A stretch of DNA of 64,000 nucleotides from JAYVSZ01 sp043774925 (GTDB taxonomy: Bacteria; Pseudomonadota; Gammaproteobacteria; Burkholderiales; Methylophilaceae). The first letter of the stretch is position 1, and every line of letters starts with the position of its first letter. A program made the position numbers and the translations under genes. Positions 50,060 to 58,627 of this stretch are shown piece after piece. The notes below the pieces were generated by a model. The model was not told where the DNA came from. It saw nothing but the letters and a program-made list of their open reading frames with translations, and made no database searches. The stretch covers positions 1-64,000 of the forward strand of contig JAYVSZ010000015.1 in NCBI GenBank assembly GCA_043774925.1, written 5' to 3'.

Positions 50060-50869
50060 TTAAATCAAAGCAAGTGGCCGATGTGTCGCAGGCAAATTCC
50101 ACTTTTTATCGTATTCCACGCCAGTTAAATACAAGCCATTAGGCGAAAATGTCGGCGGCGCCTCGGTGCGGTCTTGGTTCGCCAGCAGCGTTTGCATATA
50201 TTCGGGGGAATGTTTTCCGTTGCCAATGTAAATCAACGCGCCGACCATATTGCGCACTTGGTGCTGCAAAAAAGCATTGGCGGAAAATTCAAACACAATA
50301 TGGCTACCAACCGCATGGCCATTTAATTGATATATGGTGGCTTGCAGCAAGGTCCTGATGGGAGAGTTGGCCTGACATTCGCTGGCGCGAAACGCGCTAA
50401 AATCATGTTCCCCAAGCAAGTAATTGCAAGCTTTTTGCATGACGGCAACATCCAAAGGCATGTGATACCAGCCAGCCTTCTTCGCCAAAATGGCTGGCGC
50501 AACAGGTGAGTTTACCAGCAAGTACTGATAGCTGCGGTGCATGGCAGAAAAGCGCGCGTGAAATTGCGCTTGCCCTTCAATGTTAACCATCGCTTTCGAC
50601 CAAATCACGCGCACCGTTTCTGGTAAAAAGGCGTTCACTCCGCGCACCCAAGCAGTTTCTGGGCGATTCACTTCGGTGTCAAAATGCACCACTTGCATCA
50701 TGGCGTGCACGCCAGTATCGGTGCGGCCTGCAGCGTGGATACGCACGCTGTGCTGCGTAATAGATTGAATCGCTTTTTCTAACGCATCCTGCACGCCGCA
50801 TAAGCTTGGCTGGCTTTGCCAGCCACAAAAACTGGCGCCGTCAAACTCAATACCAAGTGCGATGCGCAT
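50060..50869 (-). CDS. truA: tRNA pseudouridine(38-40) synthase
   Basis: 269 residues. The catalytic Asp51 is in AAGRTDTGVHA. Other family blocks are GIEFDGASFCGWQSQP, RFSAMHRSYQYLL, and FLQHQVRNMVGALIYIG. It modifies U38-U40 in the anticodon arm. The ATG directly abuts the stop of the CbiQ-like gene. Position after fimV and before trpF is the usual betaproteobacterial order. Confidence 0.95.
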   Translation of the reverse strand: MRIALGIEFDGASFCGWQSQPSLCGVQDALEKAIQSITQHSVRIHAAGRTDTGVHAMMQVVHFDTEVNRPETAWVRGVNAFLPETVRVIWSKAMVNIEGQAQFHARFSAMHRSYQYLLVNSPVAPAILAKKAGWYHMPLDVAVMQKACNYLLGEHDFSAFRASECQANSPIRTLLQATIYQLNGHAVGSHIVFEFSANAFLQHQVRNMVGALIYIGNGKHSPEYMQTLLANQDRTEAPPTFSPNGLYLTGVEYDKKWNLPATHRPLALI

Positions 50870-51514
50870 TTATGCCACAATCTTAAATAAAATTTGCATC
50901 AAAGCGAGTGCCATCAAGGCAATCAAGCTATTATCCAGCCAAGAAAATGTTGGTTTTTCTAGCGTAATTTCGATGTCATCATGCTGCGTTTCTGTAAAAA
51001 TATTCGCCAAATTTTGGCTTAAATTGCTAAAAATAAGCTGATTTTTTGGCGCTTGTTGTTGCAATTCAACGTAATGCAGTGTTAGCCATAATCGGGCTGC
51101 GAAGCGCTCCACATCTAGGCCTATGTATTTTAGTGGCGTCAATAAAAAGTAAAAGCCTGAAATAAGTTGCTGCCTAGTGTTTACTGCTAACAATATTGAT
51201 AACGCCGCCAACATCACCGTAATGCGCAGTAATTGCATTAAACCCGCGCGCAAGCCTTCGTAAGTCGGGCTGATGCTAAAAGGCCAGCCAGCAATATGTT
51301 CGCCAGGCGTATTGAGCGCAAAAATGACAAACATGACTAAATAGAACCATTTTAAACGCTTTGTTAAGCGATAAAACTGATGGTTTTTAACCAGTATTAG
51401 CATGCAATATAACAGGCCAGCCGCGAGAAGTAGTACTTTTAAATTCAATATGTTAAGTGCAATAGAGAATATAAAAAAAGCCATTAATTGCGTCATGATA
51501 TTAATTTTTGGCAT
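50870..51514 (-). CDS. CbiQ-like membrane protein (orphan ECF T-component)
   Basis: 214 residues with about five membrane helices (MTQLMAFFIFSIALNIL; WFYLVMFVIFALN; VMLAALSILLAV; FYFLLTPLKYIG; SLIALMALALMQILF). The segment LTPLKYIGLDVERFAARLWL resembles the Ala-Arg coupling helix region of CbiQ/EcfT. ECF T-components normally work with ATPase A/A' and a substrate-binding S-component, none of which are nearby. It sits between fimV and truA, where betaproteobacteria often have such a gene; the role is unknown. Confidence 0.65.
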   Translation of the reverse strand: MPKINIMTQLMAFFIFSIALNILNLKVLLLAAGLLYCMLILVKNHQFYRLTKRLKWFYLVMFVIFALNTPGEHIAGWPFSISPTYEGLRAGLMQLLRITVMLAALSILLAVNTRQQLISGFYFLLTPLKYIGLDVERFAARLWLTLHYVELQQQAPKNQLIFSNLSQNLANIFTETQHDDIEITLEKPTFSWLDNSLIALMALALMQILFKIVA

Positions 51515-51561
51515 GACTTGAATTATTTCCTAATTTTGGCAGAATTACAAAAAAATAAAAC

Positions 51562-51593
51562 AAAAAAACCGGACATATAGCCCGGCCTTTTTT
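51562..51593 (-). terminator. Terminator after fimV
   Basis: Minus strand AAAAAAGGCCGG - short loop - CCGGTTTTTTT, 13 bp after the fimV stop. It separates fimV from the CbiQ-truA-trp genes downstream, at least in part. Confidence 0.8.
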
Positions 51594-51605
51594 ATGTTAC
51601 AAAAG

Positions 51606-54434
51606 CTAGCCTATTTGTGTCAAAAGCGCTTCGGCACGTTTACGCTGATTGTCGCCGCCTTCTTTCATCACTTCCGCTAGTAGCTCTTTGGCACCTTCTT
51701 CATCATCCATCTCGATATAGGCTGAGACCAGTTCCAGCTTGGTTTCCACGTCAGCTGGCTCATCTGCAGAAGCAACAGGTGTTTCGCTTGCAGCATCATC
51801 CATATCTAAAGTGATGCCTGATAAATCTACTGTTTTTGCTGTGCCTTCATCCGCAGCGTCAGCAGTGATTGTCGTAATATCAAAGCCAAAATCACCAGCA
51901 TCTGCAGCATCACTCATTTCAAACGATTCGAAGTTGCTGCTTTCCGCCACTTCGTTGTCTTGCAAACCAAAATCGACTTTAGGCAGATCAAAAGATGCTT
52001 CCTCTACCGTTTCAAACGTCGGCGTTGCGGACGAATTTTCTGCCCCTAATTTAGAAAAATCTAAATCTGGCATGGTGTGGCTAAAGCCAGGACTGGCCTT
52101 CATCTCAGGCGCATCTGTTGTGCTCAATTCACCCATGTCGAAGTTCAAACCAGCATCCATCGCCGGTGTTTCTGTTGGCATATCAAATGACTCAAACGCA
52201 GTTGCAGCCACTGCCGTGCCCAATGCTGCTGTAAGCCCAGCACCCGCTAAACCACTTGTTAAATCTTGCGCTTTCTCTTTTATCGCCTCTAAACTTTTAG
52301 GCGCATCAAAATTCATGTCAAGACCATCATCAGCTTTGGTGCTTTCTGACGCGAAATCTTTGGTTAAAGAATCGTTATCAAATGAAAAATCTAAATCTTT
52401 TTCTGCCGCTAGCGGAGAATCGGAAAAATCAGAAGCGTCTAATTTAGCGCCAGTATCGGCCAGCTTTGCTTTGCCGCCCGTTGGGCTAGCGTTAGCTTGG
52501 TAGAGCGGATTGCTCGGCTCCAGCTTAATACCAATTTCTGCCACTCTTGCCCATATTGGGTCATCCGCACCCAATGTGGTATAAAGCTCGCCCGAAACCG
52601 TCTCAAAAGCAGACATACTCTTGCTTGCAGCGTACATTTCCAGCAATTTAAGATGCAGTTCGTAACGTTTTGGTTCTTTTGAGATGGCATCTTTCAAAAT
52701 TTCTTCAGCTTGCGCGTCGCGACCATAAGCCATATACACTTCAGCTTCCGCTATCGGGTCAACGTCATTGGTGTCAATCATGCCACCACTTGCGCTTTGC
52801 GAGAAATCAGTTAAGAAGGATGTGTCGCCAGTATCTACGCTGGAGCTAGAAGTATTACCGAACACAGTATTGGCTTTTAAACCACCCGAAGTCATGATGC
52901 CTTGTTCAAAATCCGCTAGATTTTTCTTACGTTTATTACGCAAGAACATCCAACCACCGCCTAACAATGCCAACAAACCACCTGCACCGCCCAATAAAAC
53001 TGGATCTAGATTTCCTGCCATACCGGCTAAGAAGCCTGGCTGCTCAACTGGCGCAGCGATAACGGCTGGTTTAGCTTCTGGTTTGGCTTCTGGTTTTGCA
53101 GCTTCAACAGGCTTTTCTGGTGTGCTTGGCGCAGCAACCACATCGGCAGGTTTTGCTTGCTCAACTGGCTTTACCGCTTCAACTGGTTTGATTTCTGCAG
53201 GCTTTTGCTCGACAACTGGTGTTTTACTTGCTTCCGCCGCTTGTTTTTGCATGTCGGTCATTGCATTATTTTTAAGTGCCAACAATTTTTGCATATCAGC
53301 AATTTGCTTTTCAAGCGCAGCAGTTCTGTCTTGCGCCTCTTTCAAGCCTTTTTCACGCGCCGTCACCTCTTCTTGTAGCGCCGCCACTTTCGCTTGCAAT
53401 GATTTAGCCTCTGCTGAGTTACCATCGCCAGCCGATAGTTTCACGACATCTTTTGGTCCATTACCTGCTGGCATCGATTTGTCTTCAGCCGCAGTTTTAA
53501 TCTTACCACTAGAAGATTGTCCACTTGCTTCTGCATCGACAGGGGCAGAATCCACCACCATACCCGCTAGTTTATTACGGTAAGCATTCCAATCGGCTGT
53601 TTGCACTTTGATTTCTTGCGCTGCTGCTTTGCGTGAGAGCGCGTTTAATGCCTCTTCGGAGGGTGGGCGTATGATTTTACCCACATTCAAGCGGTTCATA
53701 TTGTCGCCGCTAAACGCATCTGGGTTGGTTTGGTACAAACCAACCAACATTTGCTCAAGACTTACGCCTTCCGGCTTCATTTCGCTCGCAATTTTTGCCA
53801 GCGTATCACCTTTTTGTGTCACATACTCTTGACCCGCAGTTTCTGCGCCAGCGCTGCTAGCTTCGGTATCCGCGATTGGCTTTACTTTTCTGTTCTTTCG
53901 GCCACTTTTTTTCGTGCTAACAGGCGCATCGGCAGCCATGTTATTATCAGCTTGCGCTGCCATTTTGCTCGTTTGTACCACAGGCGCTTGCGTGGTTGAG
54001 CCAGCCTGTGTGTTGCTATCTACTTCGCCCGTGTAACCAGGCGGATCGAGCAAAACGGTGTATTCGCGCAACAAGCGGCCAGAGTTCCAATCCACTTGCA
54101 ATAGCATGTCTAAGAATGGCTCGCTGATTGGCTGAGCTGAATTAAGTTTTAGAATGGGTGCGCCGCTAGCGTTTTTTGCAACTGTCACTTTAATGTTATT
54201 GTGCGATGCTGGGCGCTCAATGCCTTGCGCTGCGTATGCTTCCTCTGAAGCAATTGCGGCGGTAATTGAGGACAGCTCCTCAGCACTGACTGAAATAAGC
54301 TCAATATCTGCCTTAAGCGGTTCGCCGATACCTGATTGCACATTCAACTTGCCTAAGCCTGCCGCAAATACTGAGATTGGCAGCAGCGCCACGCATAAGG
54401 CAACTGAGATTTTCTTTAATTTTGAGTTATGCAC
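51606..54434 (-). CDS. fimV: FimV-like pilus assembly / cell-pole hub protein
   Basis: 942 residues. Signal peptide to about 24 (SVFA). The N-terminal FimV domain (GLGKLNVQSGIGEPLKADIE) is followed by a LysM motif (about 203-250; YVTQKGDTLAKIASEM), a coiled coil (about 340-400), a Pro/Ala/Lys-rich linker, a single membrane helix (about 475-500; LLGGAGGLLALLGGGWMFLR) and an acidic cytoplasmic part with TPR-like repeats. The last 50 residues (KLELVSAYIEMDDEEGAKEL) form the conserved FimV C-terminal domain. It organises type IV pili and polar proteins and binds peptidoglycan. Preceded by asd. Confidence 0.92.
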   Translation of the reverse strand: MHNSKLKKISVALCVALLPISVFAAGLGKLNVQSGIGEPLKADIELISVSAEELSSITAAIASEEAYAAQGIERPASHNNIKVTVAKNASGAPILKLNSAQPISEPFLDMLLQVDWNSGRLLREYTVLLDPPGYTGEVDSNTQAGSTTQAPVVQTSKMAAQADNNMAADAPVSTKKSGRKNRKVKPIADTEASSAGAETAGQEYVTQKGDTLAKIASEMKPEGVSLEQMLVGLYQTNPDAFSGDNMNRLNVGKIIRPPSEEALNALSRKAAAQEIKVQTADWNAYRNKLAGMVVDSAPVDAEASGQSSSGKIKTAAEDKSMPAGNGPKDVVKLSAGDGNSAEAKSLQAKVAALQEEVTAREKGLKEAQDRTAALEKQIADMQKLLALKNNAMTDMQKQAAEASKTPVVEQKPAEIKPVEAVKPVEQAKPADVVAAPSTPEKPVEAAKPEAKPEAKPAVIAAPVEQPGFLAGMAGNLDPVLLGGAGGLLALLGGGWMFLRNKRKKNLADFEQGIMTSGGLKANTVFGNTSSSSVDTGDTSFLTDFSQSASGGMIDTNDVDPIAEAEVYMAYGRDAQAEEILKDAISKEPKRYELHLKLLEMYAASKSMSAFETVSGELYTTLGADDPIWARVAEIGIKLEPSNPLYQANASPTGGKAKLADTGAKLDASDFSDSPLAAEKDLDFSFDNDSLTKDFASESTKADDGLDMNFDAPKSLEAIKEKAQDLTSGLAGAGLTAALGTAVAATAFESFDMPTETPAMDAGLNFDMGELSTTDAPEMKASPGFSHTMPDLDFSKLGAENSSATPTFETVEEASFDLPKVDFGLQDNEVAESSNFESFEMSDAADAGDFGFDITTITADAADEGTAKTVDLSGITLDMDDAASETPVASADEPADVETKLELVSAYIEMDDEEGAKELLAEVMKEGGDNQRKRAEALLTQIG

Positions 54435-54605
54435 TATCCCACCCTTAATATACTAAAATATTGCAATAACAAAAATAACATCAATTAGTTAGAGTTGCAA
54501 GCTCATAATGCACATTATATTCAACAGCTATGTGATTGTTAGTGAATACTGTTGCTTTTTTTCAAAAAAATCGCGGAAACTTAGTCTCGCTTTGCGCGAC
54601 TTTAC

Positions 54606-55721
54606 TTACTTTTGCGTGATTAAAATGCGTAACATTCGGCGCAATGGCTCGGCCGCGCCCCATAACAGCTGGTCGCCCACGGTAAATGCAGAGAGATAAT
54701 CATCGCCCATGTTCAACTTGCGCAAACGGCCGACAGGCGTAGCGAGCTTGCCAGTGACAGCGGCAGGTGTCAGCTCGCGCATGCTGGCTTGGCGTTCATT
54801 CGGAATCACTTTCGCCCATTCATTCGCCTCCGCCAACATTTGACTGATTTCGTCCAGCGGCACCTTTTTTTTCAGTTTAATGGTCATGGCTTGGCTATGG
54901 CAACGCATGGCGCCAATGCGCACACACAGGCCATCAATCGGAATCGGCTTACTTTCGCGGCCAAGAATCTTATTGGTCTCCGCGCCGCCTTTCCATTCTT
55001 CTTTACTTTGTCCGTTGCCCAAGTCGCTGTCAATCCACGGAATCAAGCTGCCTGCCAACGGCACGCCGAAATTTTCGGTGGGAAAGTTACTATCGCGTAA
55101 AGTGCCAGCCACTTCGCGGTCGATGTCTAAAATCGCCGAAGCGGGGTCTTGCAAGAACGCACTCGCCACGCGATGCGCCTCGCCCATTTGATTGAGTAAT
55201 TCACGCATATTCTGCGCACCAGCGCCAGAAGCCGCTTGGTAGGTCATAGAAGTCACCCACTCGACTAAGTCTGCCTCAAACAAACCATTTAATGCCATTA
55301 ACATTAACGAAACCGTGCAGTTGCCGCCAATCCAGTTATTGCCGCCTTTTTGTATTGCATCTTCAATCACGTGCATATTCACTGGGTCGAGAATAATCAC
55401 CGAATCTTTGTTCATGCGCAGTGTTGAAGCGGCGTCTATCCAATGACCAGCCCAGCCAGAGCTGCGTAATTGAGGAGATATCTCACTGGTGTAATCGCCG
55501 CCTTGGCAGGAAACAATCACGTCCATTTTTGCAAGTTCAGCAATATTTTTCGCGTCTTGCAAGCTAGGCGAATCTTTGCCAATGCTAGGCGCAGCGCCGC
55601 CCGCTTGCGACGTGGTAAAAAATTGCGGCTCAATGAGCGCAAAATCATTTTCTTCTACCATCCGCTGCATCAGCACGCTGCCCACCATGCCACGCCAACC
55701 TATAAATCCCACTCTAAGCAT
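54606..55721 (-). CDS. asd: Aspartate-semialdehyde dehydrogenase
   Basis: 371 residues from the ATG at 55721 (MLRVGFIGWRGMVGSVLMQR, the conserved start). A longer frame to 55787 would overlap the stop of the entericidin gene and is rejected. NADP loop GWRGMVGS; catalytic Cys135 in GGNCTVSLMLMAL. Makes aspartate semialdehyde for Lys, Met, Thr and diaminopimelate. GGAATAAC lies before the ATG. Confidence 0.95.
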   Translation of the reverse strand: MLRVGFIGWRGMVGSVLMQRMVEENDFALIEPQFFTTSQAGGAAPSIGKDSPSLQDAKNIAELAKMDVIVSCQGGDYTSEISPQLRSSGWAGHWIDAASTLRMNKDSVIILDPVNMHVIEDAIQKGGNNWIGGNCTVSLMLMALNGLFEADLVEWVTSMTYQAASGAGAQNMRELLNQMGEAHRVASAFLQDPASAILDIDREVAGTLRDSNFPTENFGVPLAGSLIPWIDSDLGNGQSKEEWKGGAETNKILGRESKPIPIDGLCVRIGAMRCHSQAMTIKLKKKVPLDEISQMLAEANEWAKVIPNERQASMRELTPAAVTGKLATPVGRLRKLNMGDDYLSAFTVGDQLLWGAAEPLRRMLRILITQK

Positions 55722-55746
55722 TGTTATTCCGTTTTGTCTGTTAAGT

Positions 55747-55866
55747 TTATTGAGTCGATTTTTTAATCGCCTCGCCACCTTTTTCAATGTCTTGGCCCAC
55801 GCCGTGAATCGTGTTGCAGCCAGCTAACACAAAAACATATATTGCTAATACTATGATTTTATTCAT
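55747..55866 (-). CDS. Entericidin A/B family lipoprotein (39 residues)
   Basis: ATG at 55866, TAA at 55749-55747. MNKIIVLAIYVFVLAGC is a lipoprotein signal with Cys17; the mature 23 residues NTIHGVGQDIEKGGEAIKKS match the entericidin pattern (GxDIxKGGExI). Entericidins are tiny outer-membrane lipoproteins; in E. coli EcnA/EcnB form an antidote/toxin pair. Only one copy is visible here. It sits between yajQ and asd, close to the leu genes where betaproteobacteria often keep it. AGGATAT precedes the ATG. Confidence 0.9.
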   Translation of the reverse strand: MNKIIVLAIYVFVLAGCNTIHGVGQDIEKGGEAIKKSTQ

Positions 55867-55880
55867 AAAAATATCCTTAA

Positions 55881-56375
55881 TTAATCGCGAAAATTACCAA
55901 ATTGCATCGGGAAATCCGTCACATTTTTCTTCACAAACGCAATCGCGTCTTGCAAAATATCGCGCTTTGCGCCGTTTACGCGTACTGTATCGCCCTGAAT
56001 GCTCGCCTGCACTTTCATGCCGCTATCTTTAATCAACTTGGTAATACGTTTTGCCAAGTCAGCATCAATACCCGCGCGGATTTTCAGCTCTTGCTTCACT
56101 TTATTGCCGCCCACTTTTTGCACGTCTTTATGCTCTAAACGCTTAGAAGAATCAGGCTCTTTTTTCTCCATGCCTGGCAGCAAAATATCTTTAATCTGGT
56201 CGATCTGAAAGTCATTATCGCCGAACAAAGTAATCACGCTGTCTTTTTCGTTGAGTTCAACTTTAGCACTCGTGCCTTTAAAATCGTAGCGATTGGTAAT
56301 TTGCTTGCCCGCAATATCAATTGCGTTTTTTAAGCCAACCATATCCACTTCCGAACTAATATCAAAACTTGGCAT
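55881..56375 (-). CDS. yajQ: YajQ family nucleotide-binding protein
   Basis: 164 residues. Two ferredoxin-like halves: MPSFDISSEVDMVGLKNAID, NRYDFKGTSAKVEL, then IRAGIDADLAKRITKLIKDS, GMKVQASIQGDTVRVNGAKRD (broken for length), ending FPMQFGNFRD. The Xanthomonas member binds cyclic di-GMP and works with a LysR regulator; others bind nucleotides or tRNA. Monocistronic or with the entericidin gene 14 bp downstream. Confidence 0.93.
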   Translation of the reverse strand: MPSFDISSEVDMVGLKNAIDIAGKQITNRYDFKGTSAKVELNEKDSVITLFGDNDFQIDQIKDILLPGMEKKEPDSSKRLEHKDVQKVGGNKVKQELKIRAGIDADLAKRITKLIKDSGMKVQASIQGDTVRVNGAKRDILQDAIAFVKKNVTDFPMQFGNFRD

Positions 56376-56400
56376 AAAAAATCCTTAAAATCAATTTTAG

Positions 56401-56438
56401 CCGCCGATGAACGCAGATGTACGTCGATAAAAACGGAT
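56401..56438. repeat. Diverged copy of the MITE-like element end
   Basis: CCGCCGATGAACGCAGATG followed by TACGTCGATAAAAACGGAT parallels 16174-16211 with about four changes. The inverted partner seen at 16319 is absent here, so this is a partial or decayed copy. A second small repeat (56485-56503) matching 25868-25886 lies in the same gap; nothing else was seen between yajQ and ppnP. Confidence 0.6.
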
Positions 56439-56517
56439 AAAAACATCAAAATACAGTTTAATAAAGTCTAAAACAACCGCCATACAAGCCAATATCCATG
56501 CGGGTTACAGAGCATAT

Positions 56518-56829
56518 TTATTCAAAGTGGCAAACGTAGTCTAACATTTCAATTGTTTCTATTTCAAAACTTGAATTCCCTGGCACGGTGAATTTTTCAC
56601 CCGCGCCATAAGTTTTCCAGTCACTTTCCCCATCTAAGCGCACTTTACACTTGCCCAAATTGATTTCCATCAACTCTGGCGTAGCGGTGTTAAAAGTGAG
56701 CGAACTTGGGAAAATTACGCCAATCGTGCTACGCGTCCCGTTTGGCAACATCACGGTGTGGCTTACACATTTGCCATCAAAATACACATTGGCTTTTTTC
56801 TTCACGCTTACATTATCAAACTGTGCCAT
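56518..56829 (-). CDS. ppnP: Pyrimidine/purine nucleoside phosphorylase PpnP
   Basis: 103 residues, single cupin-like barrel (formerly DUF1255). Signatures: VSVKKKANVYFDGKCVSHTV, TRSTIGVIFPSSLTFNT, ELMEINLGKCKVRLDGE, and the final EMLDYVCHFE. Cleaves nucleosides with phosphate, with broad base specificity, for salvage. Monocistronic, between leuB and yajQ. Confidence 0.93.
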   Translation of the reverse strand: MAQFDNVSVKKKANVYFDGKCVSHTVMLPNGTRSTIGVIFPSSLTFNTATPELMEINLGKCKVRLDGESDWKTYGAGEKFTVPGNSSFEIETIEMLDYVCHFE

Positions 56830-56866
56830 TTTTATTCCTCAAAAATATTAATTATATTAGTGTAAA

Positions 56867-57934
56867 TTACATTGCCGCGACGATTTGGTCGCCCATTTCA
56901 GAACAACTGACTTTTTTCATGCCTGCTTCGTAAATATCGCCCGTGCGGTAACCCGCTGCCAGCACTTTTTTCACTGCGTTTTCAATGCGTTGCGCCGCAG
57001 CTTCATTGTCAAACGTGTAGCGCAACATCATGGCGGTCGATAAAATCGTTGCAATCGGATTGGCCAAATTCATACCCGCAATATCTGGCGCAGAGCCGTG
57101 CGATGGCTCGTACAAGCCTTTTTTGGTCTCATTGAGTGAAGCAGAAGCCAGCATGCCGATTGAGCCTGTGAGCATTGAAGCTTCGTCTGACAAAATATCA
57201 CCAAAAATATTGCCTGTCACAATCACATCAAACTGTTTTGGGTTACGAATCAATTGCATCGCCGCATTATCCACGTACATGTGACTCAACTCAACTTCCG
57301 GGTATTCTTTGGCGACATCAATCACAATTTCTTTCCAAAATTCTGTCGTTTCTAGCACGTTGGCTTTATCTACTGAGCAAAGTTTTTTCTTACGTTTCAT
57401 GGCAATACCAAACGCTACATGCGCAATGCGGCGCACTTCAGATTCCTTATAAACCATGGTGTTGAAGCCTTCGCGTTCGCCATCCGCATTCACACGCATG
57501 CCGCGCGGCTGGCCAAAATAAATATCGCCAGTCAGTTCACGCACAATCATAATATCTAGCCCAGAAACCACTTCTGGCTTAAGTGTGGAAGCATTGGCAA
57601 GCTCAGGATACAGCACCGCAGGACGCAAATTGGCGAACAAACCTAAATCTTTACGCGCAGCTAATAAACCGCCTGTTTCTGGGCGTAACGGACGGTCTAG
57701 CTTATCATACTGCGGGCCACCAACAGCACCAAGCAGCACCGCATCTGCCTCACGGCAAACTTTTTGCGTAAATTCTGGGTACGGATGGCCATGAGCATCG
57801 TAGCCTGCGCCACCAAAAGGCGCTTCGGTAAAGGTCATACCTAAACCTTCTTTACTCAGCACTTCCAACACACGCATCGCTTGTGCAATAATTTCTGGGC
57901 CAATGCCATCACCGGGTAAAACTGCAATTTTCAT
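56867..57934 (-). CDS. leuB: 3-isopropylmalate dehydrogenase
   Basis: 355 residues. MKIAVLPGDGIGPEIIAQAM start, substrate loop IVRELTGDIYFGQPRG, metal site DNAAMQLIRNPKQFDVIVT (broken for length) and NIFGDILSDEASM, cofactor segment EPSHGSAPDIAGMNLANP. Oxidises and decarboxylates 3-isopropylmalate; with citramalate synthase nearby it may also act on 3-methylmalate. Follows leuD by 47 bp. Confidence 0.96.
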   Translation of the reverse strand: MKIAVLPGDGIGPEIIAQAMRVLEVLSKEGLGMTFTEAPFGGAGYDAHGHPYPEFTQKVCREADAVLLGAVGGPQYDKLDRPLRPETGGLLAARKDLGLFANLRPAVLYPELANASTLKPEVVSGLDIMIVRELTGDIYFGQPRGMRVNADGEREGFNTMVYKESEVRRIAHVAFGIAMKRKKKLCSVDKANVLETTEFWKEIVIDVAKEYPEVELSHMYVDNAAMQLIRNPKQFDVIVTGNIFGDILSDEASMLTGSIGMLASASLNETKKGLYEPSHGSAPDIAGMNLANPIATILSTAMMLRYTFDNEAAAQRIENAVKKVLAAGYRTGDIYEAGMKKVSCSEMGDQIVAAM

Positions 57935-57981
57935 ACTAATTTCCTAAATTTATTATCAACTAAATACTTGACTAAAAATCA

Positions 57982-58620
57982 CTAAGAAAACAACCAAGGC
58001 TGAACCGCTTTATGCTTGTTTTCAAACGCTTTTATCGCCTCTGCGTGTTGTAGCGTTAAACCTATTTCATCCAAGCCATTTAGCAAATTACGCTTAGAAG
58101 TTGGGTGAATTTCAAAGCCAAATGTTTCGCCGCTTGGCAGCGTGACGGTTTGCGATGGCAAATCAACACTCAAGTTGTAACCTACTGTTTTTTCACACGC
58201 TTTAAACAATTTATCAACAATATCGTGGCTAGCTACAATCGGCAACATGCCATTTTTATAGCAATTGTTAAAGAAAATATCGGCGTAACTTGGCGCAATA
58301 ATCACGCGAAAACCGTAATCTTCAATCGCCCAAGGTGCGTGTTCGCGACTTGAGCCACAGCCAAAATTTTCACGCGTAAGCATAATTTGTGCGCCTTTGT
58401 AACGAGCTTGGTTAAGTACAAAGCTAGAATTCAGCGGACGACTAGTACAATCCATGCCAGGCTCGCCGTGGTTGGTGTAACGCCATTCGTCAAACAAATA
58501 CGGGCCAAAACCGCTACGCTTAATCGACTTTAGGAATTGTTTTGGAATAATCGCGTCAGTGTCAACATTGGCGCGGTCCAGCGGGCAAACTAATCCATCA
58601 ATTTTAGTAAATGCTTTCAT
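57982..58620 (-). CDS. leuD: 3-isopropylmalate dehydratase small subunit
   Basis: 212 residues. Swivel domain: PLDRANVDTDAIIPKQFLKS, ILTRENFGCGSSREHAPWAI, FFNNCYKNGMLPI. Forms the heterodimeric aconitase-like isomerase with LeuC. Seven bases after leuC. Confidence 0.96.
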   Translation of the reverse strand: MKAFTKIDGLVCPLDRANVDTDAIIPKQFLKSIKRSGFGPYLFDEWRYTNHGEPGMDCTSRPLNSSFVLNQARYKGAQIMLTRENFGCGSSREHAPWAIEDYGFRVIIAPSYADIFFNNCYKNGMLPIVASHDIVDKLFKACEKTVGYNLSVDLPSQTVTLPSGETFGFEIHPTSKRNLLNGLDEIGLTLQHAEAIKAFENKHKAVQPWLFS

Positions 58621-58627
58621 TTTTTTC

